A DNA stretch of 64,000 bases from Paralysiella testudinis (GCF_016894345.1 NZ_CP069798.1:2731248-2795247); one strand, 5' to 3'. Shown: positions 49,926 through 61,712, counted from the stretch's first letter. Notes: generated from the letters alone by a model not told the origin. Made by a program: numbers and translations.

Positions 49926-50228
49926 CTATTTTGTTGCCGGTTTGGCCGCTGCCGGTTTGGCTGCTGCAGGCTTGGCGCCACCGCCAACACTGATATCGGC
50001 TTTCATTTTTTCAAATGTGGCTGCCCCAATGCCTTTCACTTTTTGAATCTCTTCAATCGATTTAAAGCCGCCATGTTGGGTGCGGTATTCCACAATCGCC
50101 TGCGCCTTGGCCGGGCCGATATTGGGCAAGGTTTGCAGTTCCTGCACACTGGCGGTATTGATGTTCACCGCAGCCAGCGCCCATGACAAGCTAAACAATG
50201 AAATCACCAGAAATAAAAACTTCTTCAT
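49926..50228 (-). CDS. comEA: ComEA-family competence protein (helix-hairpin-helix)
   Basis: This 100-residue periplasmic DNA-binding protein is needed for DNA uptake in natural transformation. It has a signal peptide (MKKFLFLVISLFSLSWALA), then VNINTASVQELQTLPNIGPAKAQAIVEYR and FKSIEEIQKVKGIGAATFEKMK, which are the two helix-hairpin-helix halves. It ends in a repetitive lysine/alanine/proline tail (AKPAAAKPAAAKPATK). Start at 50228 with AAGGAATAG upstream. This fits the many uptake sequences in the window. Confidence 0.93.
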   Translation of the reverse strand: MKKFLFLVISLFSLSWALAAVNINTASVQELQTLPNIGPAKAQAIVEYRTQHGGFKSIEEIQKVKGIGAATFEKMKADISVGGGAKPAAAKPAAAKPATK

Positions 50229-50364
50229 CTCTATTCCTTTGCTAAAAAATGGTTTCAAGGACATGCCATTTGGCATGTCCTTACAGAATAGAACAATCAC
50301 TTTATAAATTCAAGCCTTTATTGACATAATTTAAGTCCATGCTGGATAAATAAATGAAATCAAA

Positions 50365-51780
50365 TTATAAAATCTCAATCGCATAATCCGCCAAACGCGA
50401 GCGCTCGCCTTGTAACAAGGTAATATGGCCGAAATGCGGCCAGCCTTGAAAGCGATCCACCGCATAAGTCAGGCCGCTGCTGCCTTCGGTTAAATAGGGA
50501 GAGTCAATTTGCGCCAAATTGCCCAAACACACCACCTTAGTGCCATTACCCGCGCGGGTAATCAGTGTTTTCATTTGTTTGGGCGTTAAGTTCTGCGCTT
50601 CATCGATAATCAGAAATTTATTCTGGAATGTACGCCCGCGCATAAAATTCAACGATTTGATTTTGATTTTGCTGCGCACCAACTCCTGTGTGGCCTTACG
50701 TGCCCATTCGGTACTGTCGCTGCCCTGCCCGGTAAGCACCTCCAAATTGTCTTCCAATGCCCCCATCCACGGATTCATTTTTTCCTCTTCTGTACCCGGC
50801 AAAAAGCCGATGTCGTCACCCACCGGAATGGTAATCCGTGTCATGATGATTTCATTGTAGCGCTTGTCGTCAAACGTTTGCGCCAAGGCAGCTGCCAGCG
50901 TTAATAGGGTTTTGCCGGTACCAGCCTGCCCCAACAGGGTAACCAAATCAATATTGGGATCCATCAACAAATTAAACGCCTGATTTTGGCCCCAATTGCG
51001 TGCGGTAATCCCCCACACGTTGTTTTTGCTGTGGCCATAGTCTTTAATGGTTTGCAGCACGGCCTCATCACCATCAATCGACACCACCCGCGCATAAAAA
51101 GGATCATCGGTACTATCGTCATACAGCAATGAATTCACTGTCCACGCACGCACATCTTCGCTGTGAATGCGGTAAAACACACTACCCGCCTCTTGCCACG
51201 AATCCAAATCACGGCCATTGCGCAGCCAAAATTGGTTGTCGATGCGGCAATGGCCGCTGTATAACACATCGGAATCTTCCAGCACCTTATCGGTGGTGTA
51301 GTCTTCCGCATAGAGCCCCAGTGCACGCGCTTTGATGCGGATATTGATGTCTTTGGAAACCAGTGCCACCCGATGGTAATCGCTGATTTGATTGGATAAG
51401 GCCATCACAATGGCCAAAATTTGATTGTCGGCTTTTTCGCCCGGCAGGCTTTCCGGCAAATGGCTGCCTGCCACTTCGGTTTGCAAAAACAGCTTGCCTT
51501 GCGCATCTGCACGCCCCGTGGCATCCAAGGCAATCCCGGCTTTCAGGCAGCCTTCTCCGGTGGCATTCAACAGTTCATCCAGATAACGGCTGGCTTGGCG
51601 TGCATTGCGCGCCACTTCGGTTAAGCCTTTTTTATGTGCATCCATCTCCTCTAGGGTAATGATGGGGATATACACATCATGCTCTTTAAAGCGGAACAAA
51701 CTGGTCGGGTCGTGCAACAACACATTGGTGTCCAGCACAAACAGTTTGCGACCATCATCGTTAGCAAGATTCGGTGCCAT
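50365..51780 (-). CDS. PIN-domain PhoH-family ATPase
   Basis: This 471-residue protein starts at the ATG at 51780 with GGAGAAG upstream. The N-terminal PIN nuclease domain begins at LFVLDTNVLLHDPTSL with acidic residues in LEEMD and SKDINIRIKA. The C-terminal PhoH ATPase has LLGQAGTGKT (Walker A), DEAQN (Walker B) and GLTYAVDRFQG. PIN-PhoH fusions are thought to be ATP-driven RNA-unwinding ribonucleases; the target here is unknown. It is a lone gene. Confidence 0.9.
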   Translation of the reverse strand: MAPNLANDDGRKLFVLDTNVLLHDPTSLFRFKEHDVYIPIITLEEMDAHKKGLTEVARNARQASRYLDELLNATGEGCLKAGIALDATGRADAQGKLFLQTEVAGSHLPESLPGEKADNQILAIVMALSNQISDYHRVALVSKDINIRIKARALGLYAEDYTTDKVLEDSDVLYSGHCRIDNQFWLRNGRDLDSWQEAGSVFYRIHSEDVRAWTVNSLLYDDSTDDPFYARVVSIDGDEAVLQTIKDYGHSKNNVWGITARNWGQNQAFNLLMDPNIDLVTLLGQAGTGKTLLTLAAALAQTFDDKRYNEIIMTRITIPVGDDIGFLPGTEEEKMNPWMGALEDNLEVLTGQGSDSTEWARKATQELVRSKIKIKSLNFMRGRTFQNKFLIIDEAQNLTPKQMKTLITRAGNGTKVVCLGNLAQIDSPYLTEGSSGLTYAVDRFQGWPHFGHITLLQGERSRLADYAIEIL

Positions 51781-52016
51781 ATCTTCTCCGGGTTTGGCCG
51801 CCACTCAACGGCCAGTTAAAGGAATAAGCAGAGTGTGACAAACATTTTTGACACTCATATGACCAAACGCCAAGACAATATGACACGAGCCATAGTATAA
51901 AAACAAGGTTTTAACGCTAATGTGATGAATTTAATATTAATATTATTTTTCAGGCAGCGTTAGATACTGCCTGAAATCATAGCCACGCGAGTATTTTTGC
52001 ACATTGCCTAAAGAAT
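51781..52016. other. Gap between phoH and the rRNA operon terminator
   Basis: It holds the PIN-PhoH promoter region and an imperfect uptake-sequence hairpin, TTTCAGGCAG (51949-51958) with CTGCCTGAAA (51968-51977). No gene is supported. Confidence 0.6.
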
Positions 52017-52047
52017 AAGCCCCTGCTCATTACTGAGCAGGGGCTTT
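52017..52047 (-). terminator. rRNA operon terminator
   Basis: AAGCCCCTGCTCA and TGAGCAGGGGCTT form a 13-bp stem just past the 5S rRNA 3' end, on the minus strand followed by T residues. Confidence 0.92.
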
Positions 52048-52056
52048 ATATAGGGT

Positions 52057-52169
52057 GTTTGGCGGTGACCTACTTTCACATGGGTATCCATACTATCATC
52101 GGCGCTGAGTCGTTTCACGGTCCTGTTCGGGATGGGAAGGCGTGGGACCAACTCGCTGTGGCCGCCAAA
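52057..52169 (-). rRNA. rrf: 5S ribosomal RNA
   Basis: On the minus strand it begins near TTTGGCGGCCACAGCGAG and has CCTTCCCATCCCGAACAGGA and TATGGATACCCATGTGAAAG, closing with AGGTCACCGCCAAAC. Ends are set by pairing of TTTGGCGG with CCGCCAAA and are good to a few bases. Confidence 0.93.
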
Positions 52170-52737
52170 CTTAAACTGTCAAATCGGTAAGCCGTTGCCT
52201 GTTTGTCAGGCTAAATCAACTGTGTTTGTTGGGTGATGCTGTGTATCGCATGCTCACACTTTCTGTGTAACGCATGACTTCAGTAAGCTTTATTCATTTT
52301 CTTCTGTCGTTCATGTCTGCTCAGATTAGCCCGGTTATCAGTTTTCCTGATTCCCGATGCCTGTTGTCTGAACCCTGAACCACGAAGTCCTTCAAATGAT
52401 AGAGTCAAGCCTCACGAGCAATTAGTATCGGTTAGCTTCATGCATTGCTGCACTTCCACACCCGACCTATCAACGTCCTGGTCTCGAACGTCTCTTTAGT
52501 GCGGTCAAGCCGCAAGGGAAGTCTCATCTTCAGGCGAGTTTCGCGCTTAGATGCTTTCAGCGCTTATCTCTTCCGAACTTAGCTACCCGGCGATGCCACT
52601 GGCGTGACAACCGGTACACCAGAGGTTCGTCCACTCCGGTCCTCTCGTACTAGGAGCAGCCCCCGTCAAACTTCCAACGCCCACTGCAGATAGGGACCAA
52701 ACTGTCTCACGACGTTTTAAACCCAGCTCACGTACCA

Positions 52738-52770
<33 letters not shown>

Positions 52771-52775
52771 GACTA

Positions 52776-52825
<50 letters not shown>

Positions 52826-52844
52826 ATATGAACTCTTGGGCGGA

Positions 52845-52900
<56 letters not shown>

Positions 52901-52932
52901 AGAACCACCGGATCACTATGTCCTGCTTTCGC

Positions 52933-52965
<33 letters not shown>

Positions 52966-53022
52966 ACCTTTTGCCATTGCACTATCAGCCCGATTTCCGA
53001 CCGGACCTAGGTAACCTTCGAA

Positions 53023-53067
<45 letters not shown>

Positions 53068-53334
53068 TACCATGCACGGTCCCCGACCCGGATTACGGGT
53101 CTGGGTTAGAACCTCAAAGTCACCAGGGTGGTATTTCAAGGACGGCTCCACAAGAACTAGCGTTCCTGCTTCTAAGCCTCCCACCTATCCTACACAAGTG
53201 ACTTCAAAGTCCAATGCAAAGCTACAGTAAAGGTTCACGGGGTCTTTCCGTCTAGCAGCGGGTAGATTGCATCTTCACAACCATTTCAACTTCGCTGAGT
53301 CTCAGGAGGAGACAGTGTGGCCATCGTTACGCCA

Positions 53335-53408
<74 letters not shown>

Positions 53409-54112
53409 TGGGGCTTCGATCCGATGCTTGCACATCTTCAATTAACCTTCCAGCACCGGGCAGGCGTCACACCCTATACGTCCACTTTCGTGTTTGCAGA
53501 GTGCTGTGTTTTTAATAAACAGTCGCAGCCACCGATTCTCTGCGACCCTCCGATGCTTACAGAGCAAGTCTTTCACATCAAAGGGCATACCTTCTCCCGA
53601 AGTTACGGTATCAATTTGCCGAGTTCCTTCTCCTGAGTTCTCTCAAGCGCCTTAGAATTCTCATCCTGCCCACCTGTGTCGGTTTGCGGTACGGTTCTGA
53701 TTTAGCTGAAGCTTAGTGGCTTTTCCTGGAAGCGTGGTATCTGTCACTTCACGTCCGTAGACGCTCGTTATCACTTCTCGGTGTTATGAAAGTCCGGATT
53801 TGCCTAAACTTTCCACCTACCGGCTTGAACGACCTATTCCAACAGGCCGCTGACATAACCTTCTCCGTCCCCACATCGCACTAAATCAAAGTACGGGAAT
53901 ATTAACCCGTTTCCCATCGACTACGCATTTCTGCCTCGCCTTAGGGGCCGACTCACCCTACGCCGATGAACGTTGCGTAGGAAACCTTGGGCTTTCGGCG
54001 AGCGGGCTTTTCACCCGCTTTATCGCTACTCATGTCAACATTCGCACTTCTGATACCTCCAGCAACCTTCTCAAGTCACCTTCTTCGGCCTACAGAACGC
54101 TCCCCTACCATC

Positions 54113-54549
54113 CAGGAATCAGACTACAGGAATCGGGTATCAGTAACTGCCTTTATTTATTCAGGCTTTTACTGAGTCCTTGCAGCATTTTGGCGATTTC
54201 TTCATATGTTTCTCGCCAATATTGCCATTCCGTGTTGCTGATGTACTGTAAATCAAGACAGTATCGCAGCCAGACGCGCATTTCGTCTGCTGAGCCGATA
54301 CCGATCAGGATGTATCTTTTAAATTCTGCTGGCGACTGGCTTCTTTTGCCATAGCCTTCAGCAAGATTTGAACAGATGCTTTTGCTGGCGCGTCTAATTT
54401 AATCGGCCAGTGCGTATTGTTCGATTTGTGGAAATTCCAAACTGCTGCGGTGTATCTCTAAGGAGATACGGTACGCTTTTGAAATACCTGCAAATCTTCG
54501 AATCGCTGTGCTTTCATCCTGATTCCTGATTCCTGTAGTCTGATTCCTG
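54113..54549 (-). other. Intervening sequence (IVS) in 23S rRNA helix 45
   Basis: The insert is bounded by a perfect 22-bp inverted repeat at 54113-54134 and 54528-54549, which would pair into a stem in the transcript. The flanks (GAACGCTCCCCTACCAT and CCGCAGCTTCGGTTATAG) place it at the tip of helix 45, one of the two classic IVS sites. In known cases RNase III cuts out the IVS and the 23S rRNA stays fragmented. It contains a decayed IVS-protein gene. Confidence 0.92.
54153..54517 (-). pseudogene. IVS-encoded four-helix-bundle (S23) protein, decayed
   Basis: Read from the ATG at 54517 the frame gives MKAQRFEDLQVFQK and then fails at a one-base deletion in AAGCG. In the next frame it continues YRISLEIHRSSLEFPQIEQ and meets TAA in ALAD-stop-IRRAS, where CAA would be expected. 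It then continues KSICSNLAEGYGKRSQSPAE and ends MLQGLSKSLNK at 54153. This is the 23S-intervening-sequence (S23) protein family at full length, about 120 residues, with one frameshift and one nonsense change. Family function is unknown. Confidence 0.88.
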
Positions 54550-54630
54550 AATCCGCAGCTTCGGTTATAGATTTGAGCCCCGTTACATCTTCCGCGCAGG
54601 ACGACTCGACCAGTGAGCTATTACGCTTTC

Positions 54631-54662
<32 letters not shown>

Positions 54663-54709
54663 TGGCTGTCTGGGCCTTCCCACTTCGTTTACCACTTAAT
54701 CTATCATTT

Positions 54710-54742
<33 letters not shown>

Positions 54743-55711
54743 CTTGACAACGGACGTTAGCACCCGCTGTCTGTCTCCCGAGGAATCACTTGATGGTATT
54801 CTTAGTTTGCCATGGGTTGGTAAGTCGCAATGACCCCTAGCCATAACAGTGCTTTACCCCCATCAGTGTCTTGCTCGAGGCACTACCTAAATAGTTTTCG
54901 GGGAGAACCAGCTATCTCCGAGTTTGTTTAGCCTTTCACCCCTATCCACAGCTCATCCCCGCATTTTGCAACATGCGTGGGTTCGGACCTCCAGTACCTG
55001 TTACGGCACCTTCATCCTGGCCATGGATAGATCACTCGGTTTCGGGTCTACACCCAGCAACTAGTCGCCCTATTAAGACTCGGTTTCCCTGCGCCTCCCC
55101 TATCCGGTTAAGCTCGCTACTGAATGTAAGTCGTTGACCCATTATACAAAGGTACGCAGTCACGGAACTTGTCCGCTCCCACTGTTTGTATGCATCAGGT
55201 TTCAGGTTCTATTTCACTCCCTCCCGGGGTTCTTTTCGCCTTTCCCTCACGGTACTGGTTCACTATCGGTCGATGATGAGTATTTAGCCTTGGAGGATGG
55301 TCCCCCATGTTCAGACAGGATTTCTCGTGTCCCGCCCTACTTGTCGTATGCTTAGTACCACTGATGAGATTTCGAATACGGGGCTTTCACCCACTACGGC
55401 CAACTTTCCCAAGTTGTTCTTCTATCTCAACAGCTATCACATACAGGCTCTTCCGTGTTCGCTCGCCACTACTTACGGAATCTCGGTTGATTTCTTTTCC
55501 TCCGGGTACTTAGATGGTTCAGTTCTCCGGGTTCGCTTCTCATAACCTATGTATTCAGTTATGGATACCGCACAAAATGCGGTGGGTTTCCCATTCGGAC
55601 ATCGCGGGATCACAGCTCTATTGCCAGCTCCCCGCGCTTTTCGCAGGCTTACACGTCCTTCGTCGCCTATCATCGCCAAGGCATCCACCTGATGCACTTA
55701 TTCACTTGACT

Positions 55712-56000
55712 CTATCATTTCAAGAACCTCTTTGACTTGGCTTCGCTCCCGTTGACTAGGGGCTAGGCTAGAAGTACTTACTTTGATAAAGCTTACTGCT
55801 TTGTTGTGTGACACATTCTGCCTTTTGTGTTCAGAATGTGTCCGATACAATCATCACCCAAATTGTTGTGGCTTGGCTGTGCAAGTTAAGCAACCACCCT
55901 TTCAGGCAGCCTTTAACTTGCTGAAATACGGGCTCTTGCAAGAACCTGCATCTCCATCCAAACCAACATTGTCTTTGTTTGTTGATTTCGGCTTTCCAAT
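55712..56000 (-). other. 16S-23S spacer, 23S-proximal part
   Basis: This part of the spacer has no RNA gene. It holds half of the 23S processing stem at its start and one uptake sequence (55901-55912). The cross-species conserved word before 56001 leads into boxA. Confidence 0.6.
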
Positions 56001-56012
56001 TTGTTAAAGATC
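56001..56012 (-). promoter_or_regulatory. Spacer boxA antitermination site
   Basis: On the minus strand GATCTTTAACAA is a boxA-like sequence placed before the 23S gene, as in other rRNA operons with a second boxA in the spacer. Confidence 0.7.
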
Positions 56013-56140
56013 GATGCGTTGCTTGTTACCGACTTTGCCGGCTTTACTTCGCAAATCAAAGAATACTGAGTTAATACTGCTTTCAGTATGCACTGCTTTC
56101 AGTATGCTTTAATTTGTAAAGTAGACTTGTTGTTGCTTTC

Positions 56141-56188
56141 CCTGATTCCTGATTCCTGCCATCTGATTCCTGATTCCTGATTCCTGAA
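56141..56188. repeat. CTGATTC short direct-repeat array in the rRNA spacer
   Basis: Five copies of CTGATTC, mostly spaced as CTGATTCCTGATTCCTG, are followed directly by the 3' end of tRNA-Ala. The same words appear between the two tRNAs (56328-56356), in the 23S-5S spacer (52348-52370) and at both ends of the 23S IVS. Confidence 0.8.
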
Positions 56189-56189
56189 G

Positions 56190-56265
56190 TGGTGGAGGCA
56201 AACGGGATCGAACCGATGACCCCCTGCTTGCAAAGCAGGTGCTCTACCAACTGAGCTATGCCCCC
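56190..56265 (-). tRNA. tRNA-Ala (TGC)
   Basis: The 76-nt minus-strand cloverleaf has acceptor GGGGGCA with TGCCTCC, D-arm GCTC-GAGC, anticodon loop TTTGCAA (TGC), T-loop TTCGATC and an encoded CCA. It lies in the 16S-23S spacer, the usual location. Confidence 0.97.
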
Positions 56266-56359
56266 TGTCCGGGTGTCAGGATTCAGGTGCCAGGCGTCAG
56301 TCTCTTGTGCGGCTGTGCCGCAATCTGATTCCTGATGCCTGTAGACTGCTCCCTGATAT

Positions 56360-56436
<77 letters not shown>

Positions 56437-56514
56437 ATGAGGTCTTCTTACTTCTTTCGCATCTCTATTTCAGTTTACCGATAAGTGTGAGTACGACCCG
56501 CCTCTTCTTTTCTC

Positions 56515-58060
<1,546 letters not shown>

Positions 58061-58237
58061 TCTTAGCTTTAATACTGTTAGAGCCAGGCAAAAACCCAAC
58101 TCCATACTGGTCTGCTTCTCAAAGAAAAAACAGAGAATGATGTATACCGGCAGAAACCCACCGGCAAACATTCATGTCTTGTCTTTACTTCTTAAACAGT
58201 GTGAGGCTTGTCGCACTCACACTTATCGGTAATCTGT

Positions 58238-58249
58238 TTGTTAAAGAGC
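58238..58249 (-). promoter_or_regulatory. Leader boxA of the rRNA operon
   Basis: GCTCTTTAACAA on the minus strand is the standard rRNA-leader boxA bound by NusB/S10 for antitermination. It lies between the promoter and the 16S gene. Confidence 0.88.
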
Positions 58250-58333
58250 CATCCCAAAACCGAAGCAACGAAACCACTTTGTGGTATAATTTTCTCTTCC
58301 GTCTCGACTTCGCTGCAGCAGCGAAGAAAGCGA

Positions 58334-58362
58334 ACTATACGCAAACCCATCCAAACCGTCAA
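58334..58362 (-). promoter_or_regulatory. rRNA operon promoter
   Basis: On the minus strand TTGACG (58357-58362) and TATAGT (58334-58339) are separated by exactly 17 bp, preceded by AT-rich DNA that may act as an UP element. It is about 275 bp upstream of the 16S 5' end. Confidence 0.88.
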
Positions 58363-58487
58363 CACCCATTCGCAAAAATCTATACCCCAAACCAGCAAAT
58401 CGCTAAAATTTAAAAGAATATTATTCGGGATGTCTTGCGGAAATAATCTAAGAATCACCATCAACAAACACAATAATCCAAACAATA

Positions 58488-58528
58488 AAGCTTTCAGGCA
58501 GCCTATAGTAGGCTGCCTGAAAGCTTTT
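58488..58528. terminator. Uptake-sequence pair terminator after purK
   Basis: AAAGCTTTCAGGCAGCCTA and TAGGCTGCCTGAAAGCTTT form a 19-bp stem, ending in a T-run on the plus strand and matched by A on the other. It insulates purK from the rRNA promoter. Confidence 0.9.
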
Positions 58529-58555
58529 TTACCCTCGCGCACAAAATCAAAATAG

Positions 58556-59701
58556 TTATTTCAATGCAGCATGGCTGGCCTTAGCCAAATCAAAGGCCGC
58601 ATCCGCACTAGTCGCTAACTGGGTAAAATGCCCCATTTTACGACCAACCCTAGCTTCTTGTTTGCCATATAAATGCAGATGCGCCGCTTGCTGCTGCAAA
58701 ATAGCTAACCAGTTTGGCTCACCTTGCGCCGGCCACACATCTCCCAGTATATTGGCCATACAGCAGGGACTAAGCAAGGTGGTATCCGCAGGTGGTAAAC
58801 CACACATTAAGCGTACTTGTTGGTCAAATTGGCTGGTCACACAAGCGTCTAAGGTATGATGGCCGGAGTTGTGCGGTCGGGGTGCCATTTCATTCACCAC
58901 CAATTGCATCTCTTCACCCACCACAAACATCTCTACCGCCAACACACCCACATAATCCAAAGCATCGGCCAGACGACAAGCCAATTGTTGTGCTTGCTGT
59001 TGTAGCGCTTCAGGCAGCCTTGCTGGCACAATCGAGTAGGCCAAAATGCCATCAATATGCTGGTTTTCAGCAGGCGCAAAACAAGCCATTTGTGCCGAAT
59101 TCAAACGGCACACAATCACTGAAATTTCGCTGCGCAAATCCAACATTTTTTCCAACACGCAGCGCACCTTACCCAAATCCGCCCACGCCTGCGCCAATTC
59201 AGCCTGGTTACGTACCCGTACTTGACCTTTGCCGTCGTAGCCTAAAGTGGCGGTTTTTAAAATACCGGGGAATAATGCCTCACAATCAGCACAAACATCA
59301 TCCGCTGCTGCAATCACCTTATAAGGTGCCGTTGGCAAGCCTGCTTTACCAATCCAAGCTTTCTCCTGCTCTCTATCTTGCGCAATCGCCACTGAGTGCC
59401 CCGATGGCGATACGCGCGTGGACTGCGCCAGCCACAGCATAGAATCGGCATTAACATTTTCAAATTCAGTGGTCACCGCCGCACACTCGCTCAATGCCGC
59501 CAGCGCCGCCACATCATCATAAGCCGCACACAAATGCACATCCGCAAACGCCGCCGCTGGCGCCTGCGCATCCGGATCCAACACCATCACCCGATAGCCC
59601 ATGCGCTTGGCCGCCATCGCAAACATGCGTCCCAACTGGCCACCGCCCAAAATACCCAACATGGCTGGCGGCAAAATAACCGCTTTGTTAACCGAATTCA
59701 T
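58556..59701 (-). CDS. purK: N5-carboxyaminoimidazole ribonucleotide synthase
   Basis: PurK is the ATP-grasp enzyme that carboxylates aminoimidazole ribonucleotide in purine synthesis. It has 381 residues: LGILGGGQLGRMFAMAAKRMG (N-terminal fold), then LKTATLGYDGKGQVRV (ATP-binding), EMFVVGEEMQLVVNEMAPRPHNSGHHT and TSQFDQQVR. It is complete, on the minus strand, starting at 59701. purE is not adjacent. One uptake sequence lies inside at 59009-59020. Confidence 0.95.
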   Translation of the reverse strand: MNSVNKAVILPPAMLGILGGGQLGRMFAMAAKRMGYRVMVLDPDAQAPAAAFADVHLCAAYDDVAALAALSECAAVTTEFENVNADSMLWLAQSTRVSPSGHSVAIAQDREQEKAWIGKAGLPTAPYKVIAAADDVCADCEALFPGILKTATLGYDGKGQVRVRNQAELAQAWADLGKVRCVLEKMLDLRSEISVIVCRLNSAQMACFAPAENQHIDGILAYSIVPARLPEALQQQAQQLACRLADALDYVGVLAVEMFVVGEEMQLVVNEMAPRPHNSGHHTLDACVTSQFDQQVRLMCGLPPADTTLLSPCCMANILGDVWPAQGEPNWLAILQQQAAHLHLYGKQEARVGRKMGHFTQLATSADAAFDLAKASHAALK

Positions 59702-60356
59702 TCAACCCTGTATCCTACATTTATATTGTGCGCCGAATCAGCAAAGCAATAATTTTAACTGAAAACAGCATAGCATAATGTATCAGCACAAAAATCCACC
59801 CGCACAAATACCGAATATCCAACAATAACCATACTCATTCTGCATTGCAACATGAATAGTACTGATGTTGCATCAGTAAACACAGTATCTGGGTTATCAA
59901 CCCTGATTTGGCAATGCAGCAATATTTTAAAGGCATTACAAATTTAATCTATCAAAAACCAGCCAGTTCAAACCATCAAAAATAATATAAATGGCATTAT
60001 TTTAGAATAAATAGCCAGCATTGAAATACCAAAGCACACAGCTATCATAATTCAACTTGAATTTGATTAATATTAATATAAAACAATCAAATAAGCCTTG
60101 CCATGGCTAATTTGGCTGCCTATACTGAAATTAAAGACATTGCTCAGTTTATTGTGCATACACAGGTACGTCTTATTCAAAACACACCTTAAAATTAAAA
60201 GCAAATAGCTGCAGGACGATGTCTGCAAACAATCAAACGGCGTACTGATTTTGCCACACCGTTTCAGGCAGCCTTAAAAATACAAGCCATTACATATCAT
60301 TAAAAGATGGCATCCAACTGCACCACAACTCATACAACTTTAAAGGAGAGAGCACC
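59702..60356. other. AT-rich 655-bp gap before the pha genes
   Basis: This region has promoters for purK (left) and phaB (right) and one uptake sequence (60263-60274). A 29-codon frame at 60103-60192 (MANLAAYTEIKDIAQF to LIQNTP) has no clear ribosome site. It could be a leader or a remnant and is not called as a gene. Confidence 0.45.
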
Positions 60357-61103
60357 ATGTCCGAACAAAAAGTAGCTTTAATTACCGGCGCATTGGGCGG
60401 GATTGGCACAGAAATTTGCCGCCAATTTCTGCAACACGGCTACCGCGTGATTGCCGGTTTAACCAAACGCGATGCCGAGCGTGAGCAAAAATGGCTGCAA
60501 ACCGAGCAATTTGATTCGGCACAAGTGCGGTTTATCGCCAGCAGCGTTACCGATCACGAAGCATCCACTGCCGCCATTAATGAGGCATTGGCTGCAGAAG
60601 GTCGTATTGATGTGCTAGTTAACAACGCTGGCATTACCCGCGACGCCGCCTTTAAAAAGATGAGCTTCGAACAATGGTGCGAAGTATTGGACACCAACCT
60701 CAAATCCATGTTCACCATTACCCAACCCATCTTTGTGAAAATGCTGGAGCAAAACAGTGGTCGCATCATCAACATCACATCGGTAAACGGCATTAAAGGC
60801 CAATTCGGCCAAACCAACTACTCTGCCGCCAAAGCCGGCATGATTGGCTTTACCAAAGCCTTGGCATTGGAAGGTGCTCGTAACAATGTTTGCGTTAATG
60901 CCGTAGCACCCGGCTACACCGGCACACCGATGGTAACCGCCATGCGTGAAGATGTAGTAGATTCAATCAAAAAACAAATCCCCTTAGGCCGCTTGGCCGA
61001 ACCACGTGAAATCGCTGCAGCGGTACTGTTTTTGGCCGGCGACAATGGCGGCTACATCACCGGCGAAACCATCTCGCTCAACGGCGGCCTGCATATGCAA
61101 TAA
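60357..61103 (+). CDS. phaB: Acetoacetyl-CoA reductase
   Basis: PhaB is an NADPH-dependent short-chain reductase that makes (R)-3-hydroxybutyryl-CoA, the PHA monomer. The 248-residue protein has the Rossmann motif TGALGGIG (10-17), NNAG (89-92) and the catalytic Ser142, Tyr155 and Lys159 (NITSVNG, NYSAAKAG). AAAGGAGAGAG precedes the ATG. A fatty-acid FabG is the alternative, but the phasin and PHA synthase next door decide for PhaB. Confidence 0.92.
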   Translation: MSEQKVALITGALGGIGTEICRQFLQHGYRVIAGLTKRDAEREQKWLQTEQFDSAQVRFIASSVTDHEASTAAINEALAAEGRIDVLVNNAGITRDAAFKKMSFEQWCEVLDTNLKSMFTITQPIFVKMLEQNSGRIINITSVNGIKGQFGQTNYSAAKAGMIGFTKALALEGARNNVCVNAVAPGYTGTPMVTAMREDVVDSIKKQIPLGRLAEPREIAAAVLFLAGDNGGYITGETISLNGGLHMQ

Positions 61104-61111
61104 TAATCATG

Positions 61112-61146
61112 TGTCAGCCTGATGGCTTCATTATTTCAGGCTGACA
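61112..61146 (+). terminator. Hairpin between phaB and phaP
   Basis: TGTCAGCCTGA and TTCAGGCTGACA form an 11-bp stem with a 12-base loop and no T-run. It may be a weak terminator or an mRNA-processing or stability hairpin that lets phaB and phaP be expressed at different levels. Confidence 0.5.
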
Positions 61147-61370
61147 TCATTTCATCACATTACGGCTGTTATAGTTCGCCTGCTTTTGTAGAAACCCCGC
61201 AATTTTGGAATATTTACACTTCTTATTGTTGCACCGCAGCAAATGCATGTGTATTATGCAAACCAACACATTCAAACGCAATGTTAATTGCAGCATTACT
61301 GCCATTTAAAACATTTCTTGTTTATTTTTATGTTTTATGTAAGCCAACATCCCTCTTTAGGAGAATTCAT

Positions 61371-61712
61371 ATGTACACCGACATCTTCAAAACCTTGAAC
61401 GACCAATCACAAAACGCTTTCGAACCGATGGTTAAATTCAACCAATTGGTTGCCAAAAATTTCTCTGAGCTGACCAATCTGCAATTAGACTCTGCCCGCC
61501 AATACGCCGACATCGGCTTGGCACAAATGCACTTGAACAGCCAAGTGAAAGATGTACAGTCGTTAGTAAACAGCGGTACCAAACAACTGGAAACCATGAC
61601 CCGCATCAGCCAACAAATGATTGAAGACGGCAAAAAATTGGCCAACTTGGCCAATGATTTCAAAAGCGAGCTGGACAAGCTGGTTACCGAAGCTGTTGAA
61701 AAAAAGAAATAA
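61371..61712 (+). CDS. phaP: Phasin (PHA granule-associated protein)
   Basis: This 113-residue, mostly helical amphipathic protein coats PHA granules. It has the phasin pattern LNDQSQNAFEPMVKFNQLVAKNFSELTNLQ, then ARQYADIGLAQM, and a basic end (LVTEAVEKKK). TAGGAG lies eight bases before the ATG at 61371, so a longer frame from 61122 is rejected. It lies between phaB and phaC with its own AT-rich upstream region, as expected for an abundant protein. Confidence 0.9.
   Translation: MYTDIFKTLNDQSQNAFEPMVKFNQLVAKNFSELTNLQLDSARQYADIGLAQMHLNSQVKDVQSLVNSGTKQLETMTRISQQMIEDGKKLANLANDFKSELDKLVTEAVEKKK

Noticed and set aside
60103..60192. 29-codon frame upstream of phaB
   Set aside because: No ribosome site or recognisable motif; noted in the intergenic entry but not called a gene.
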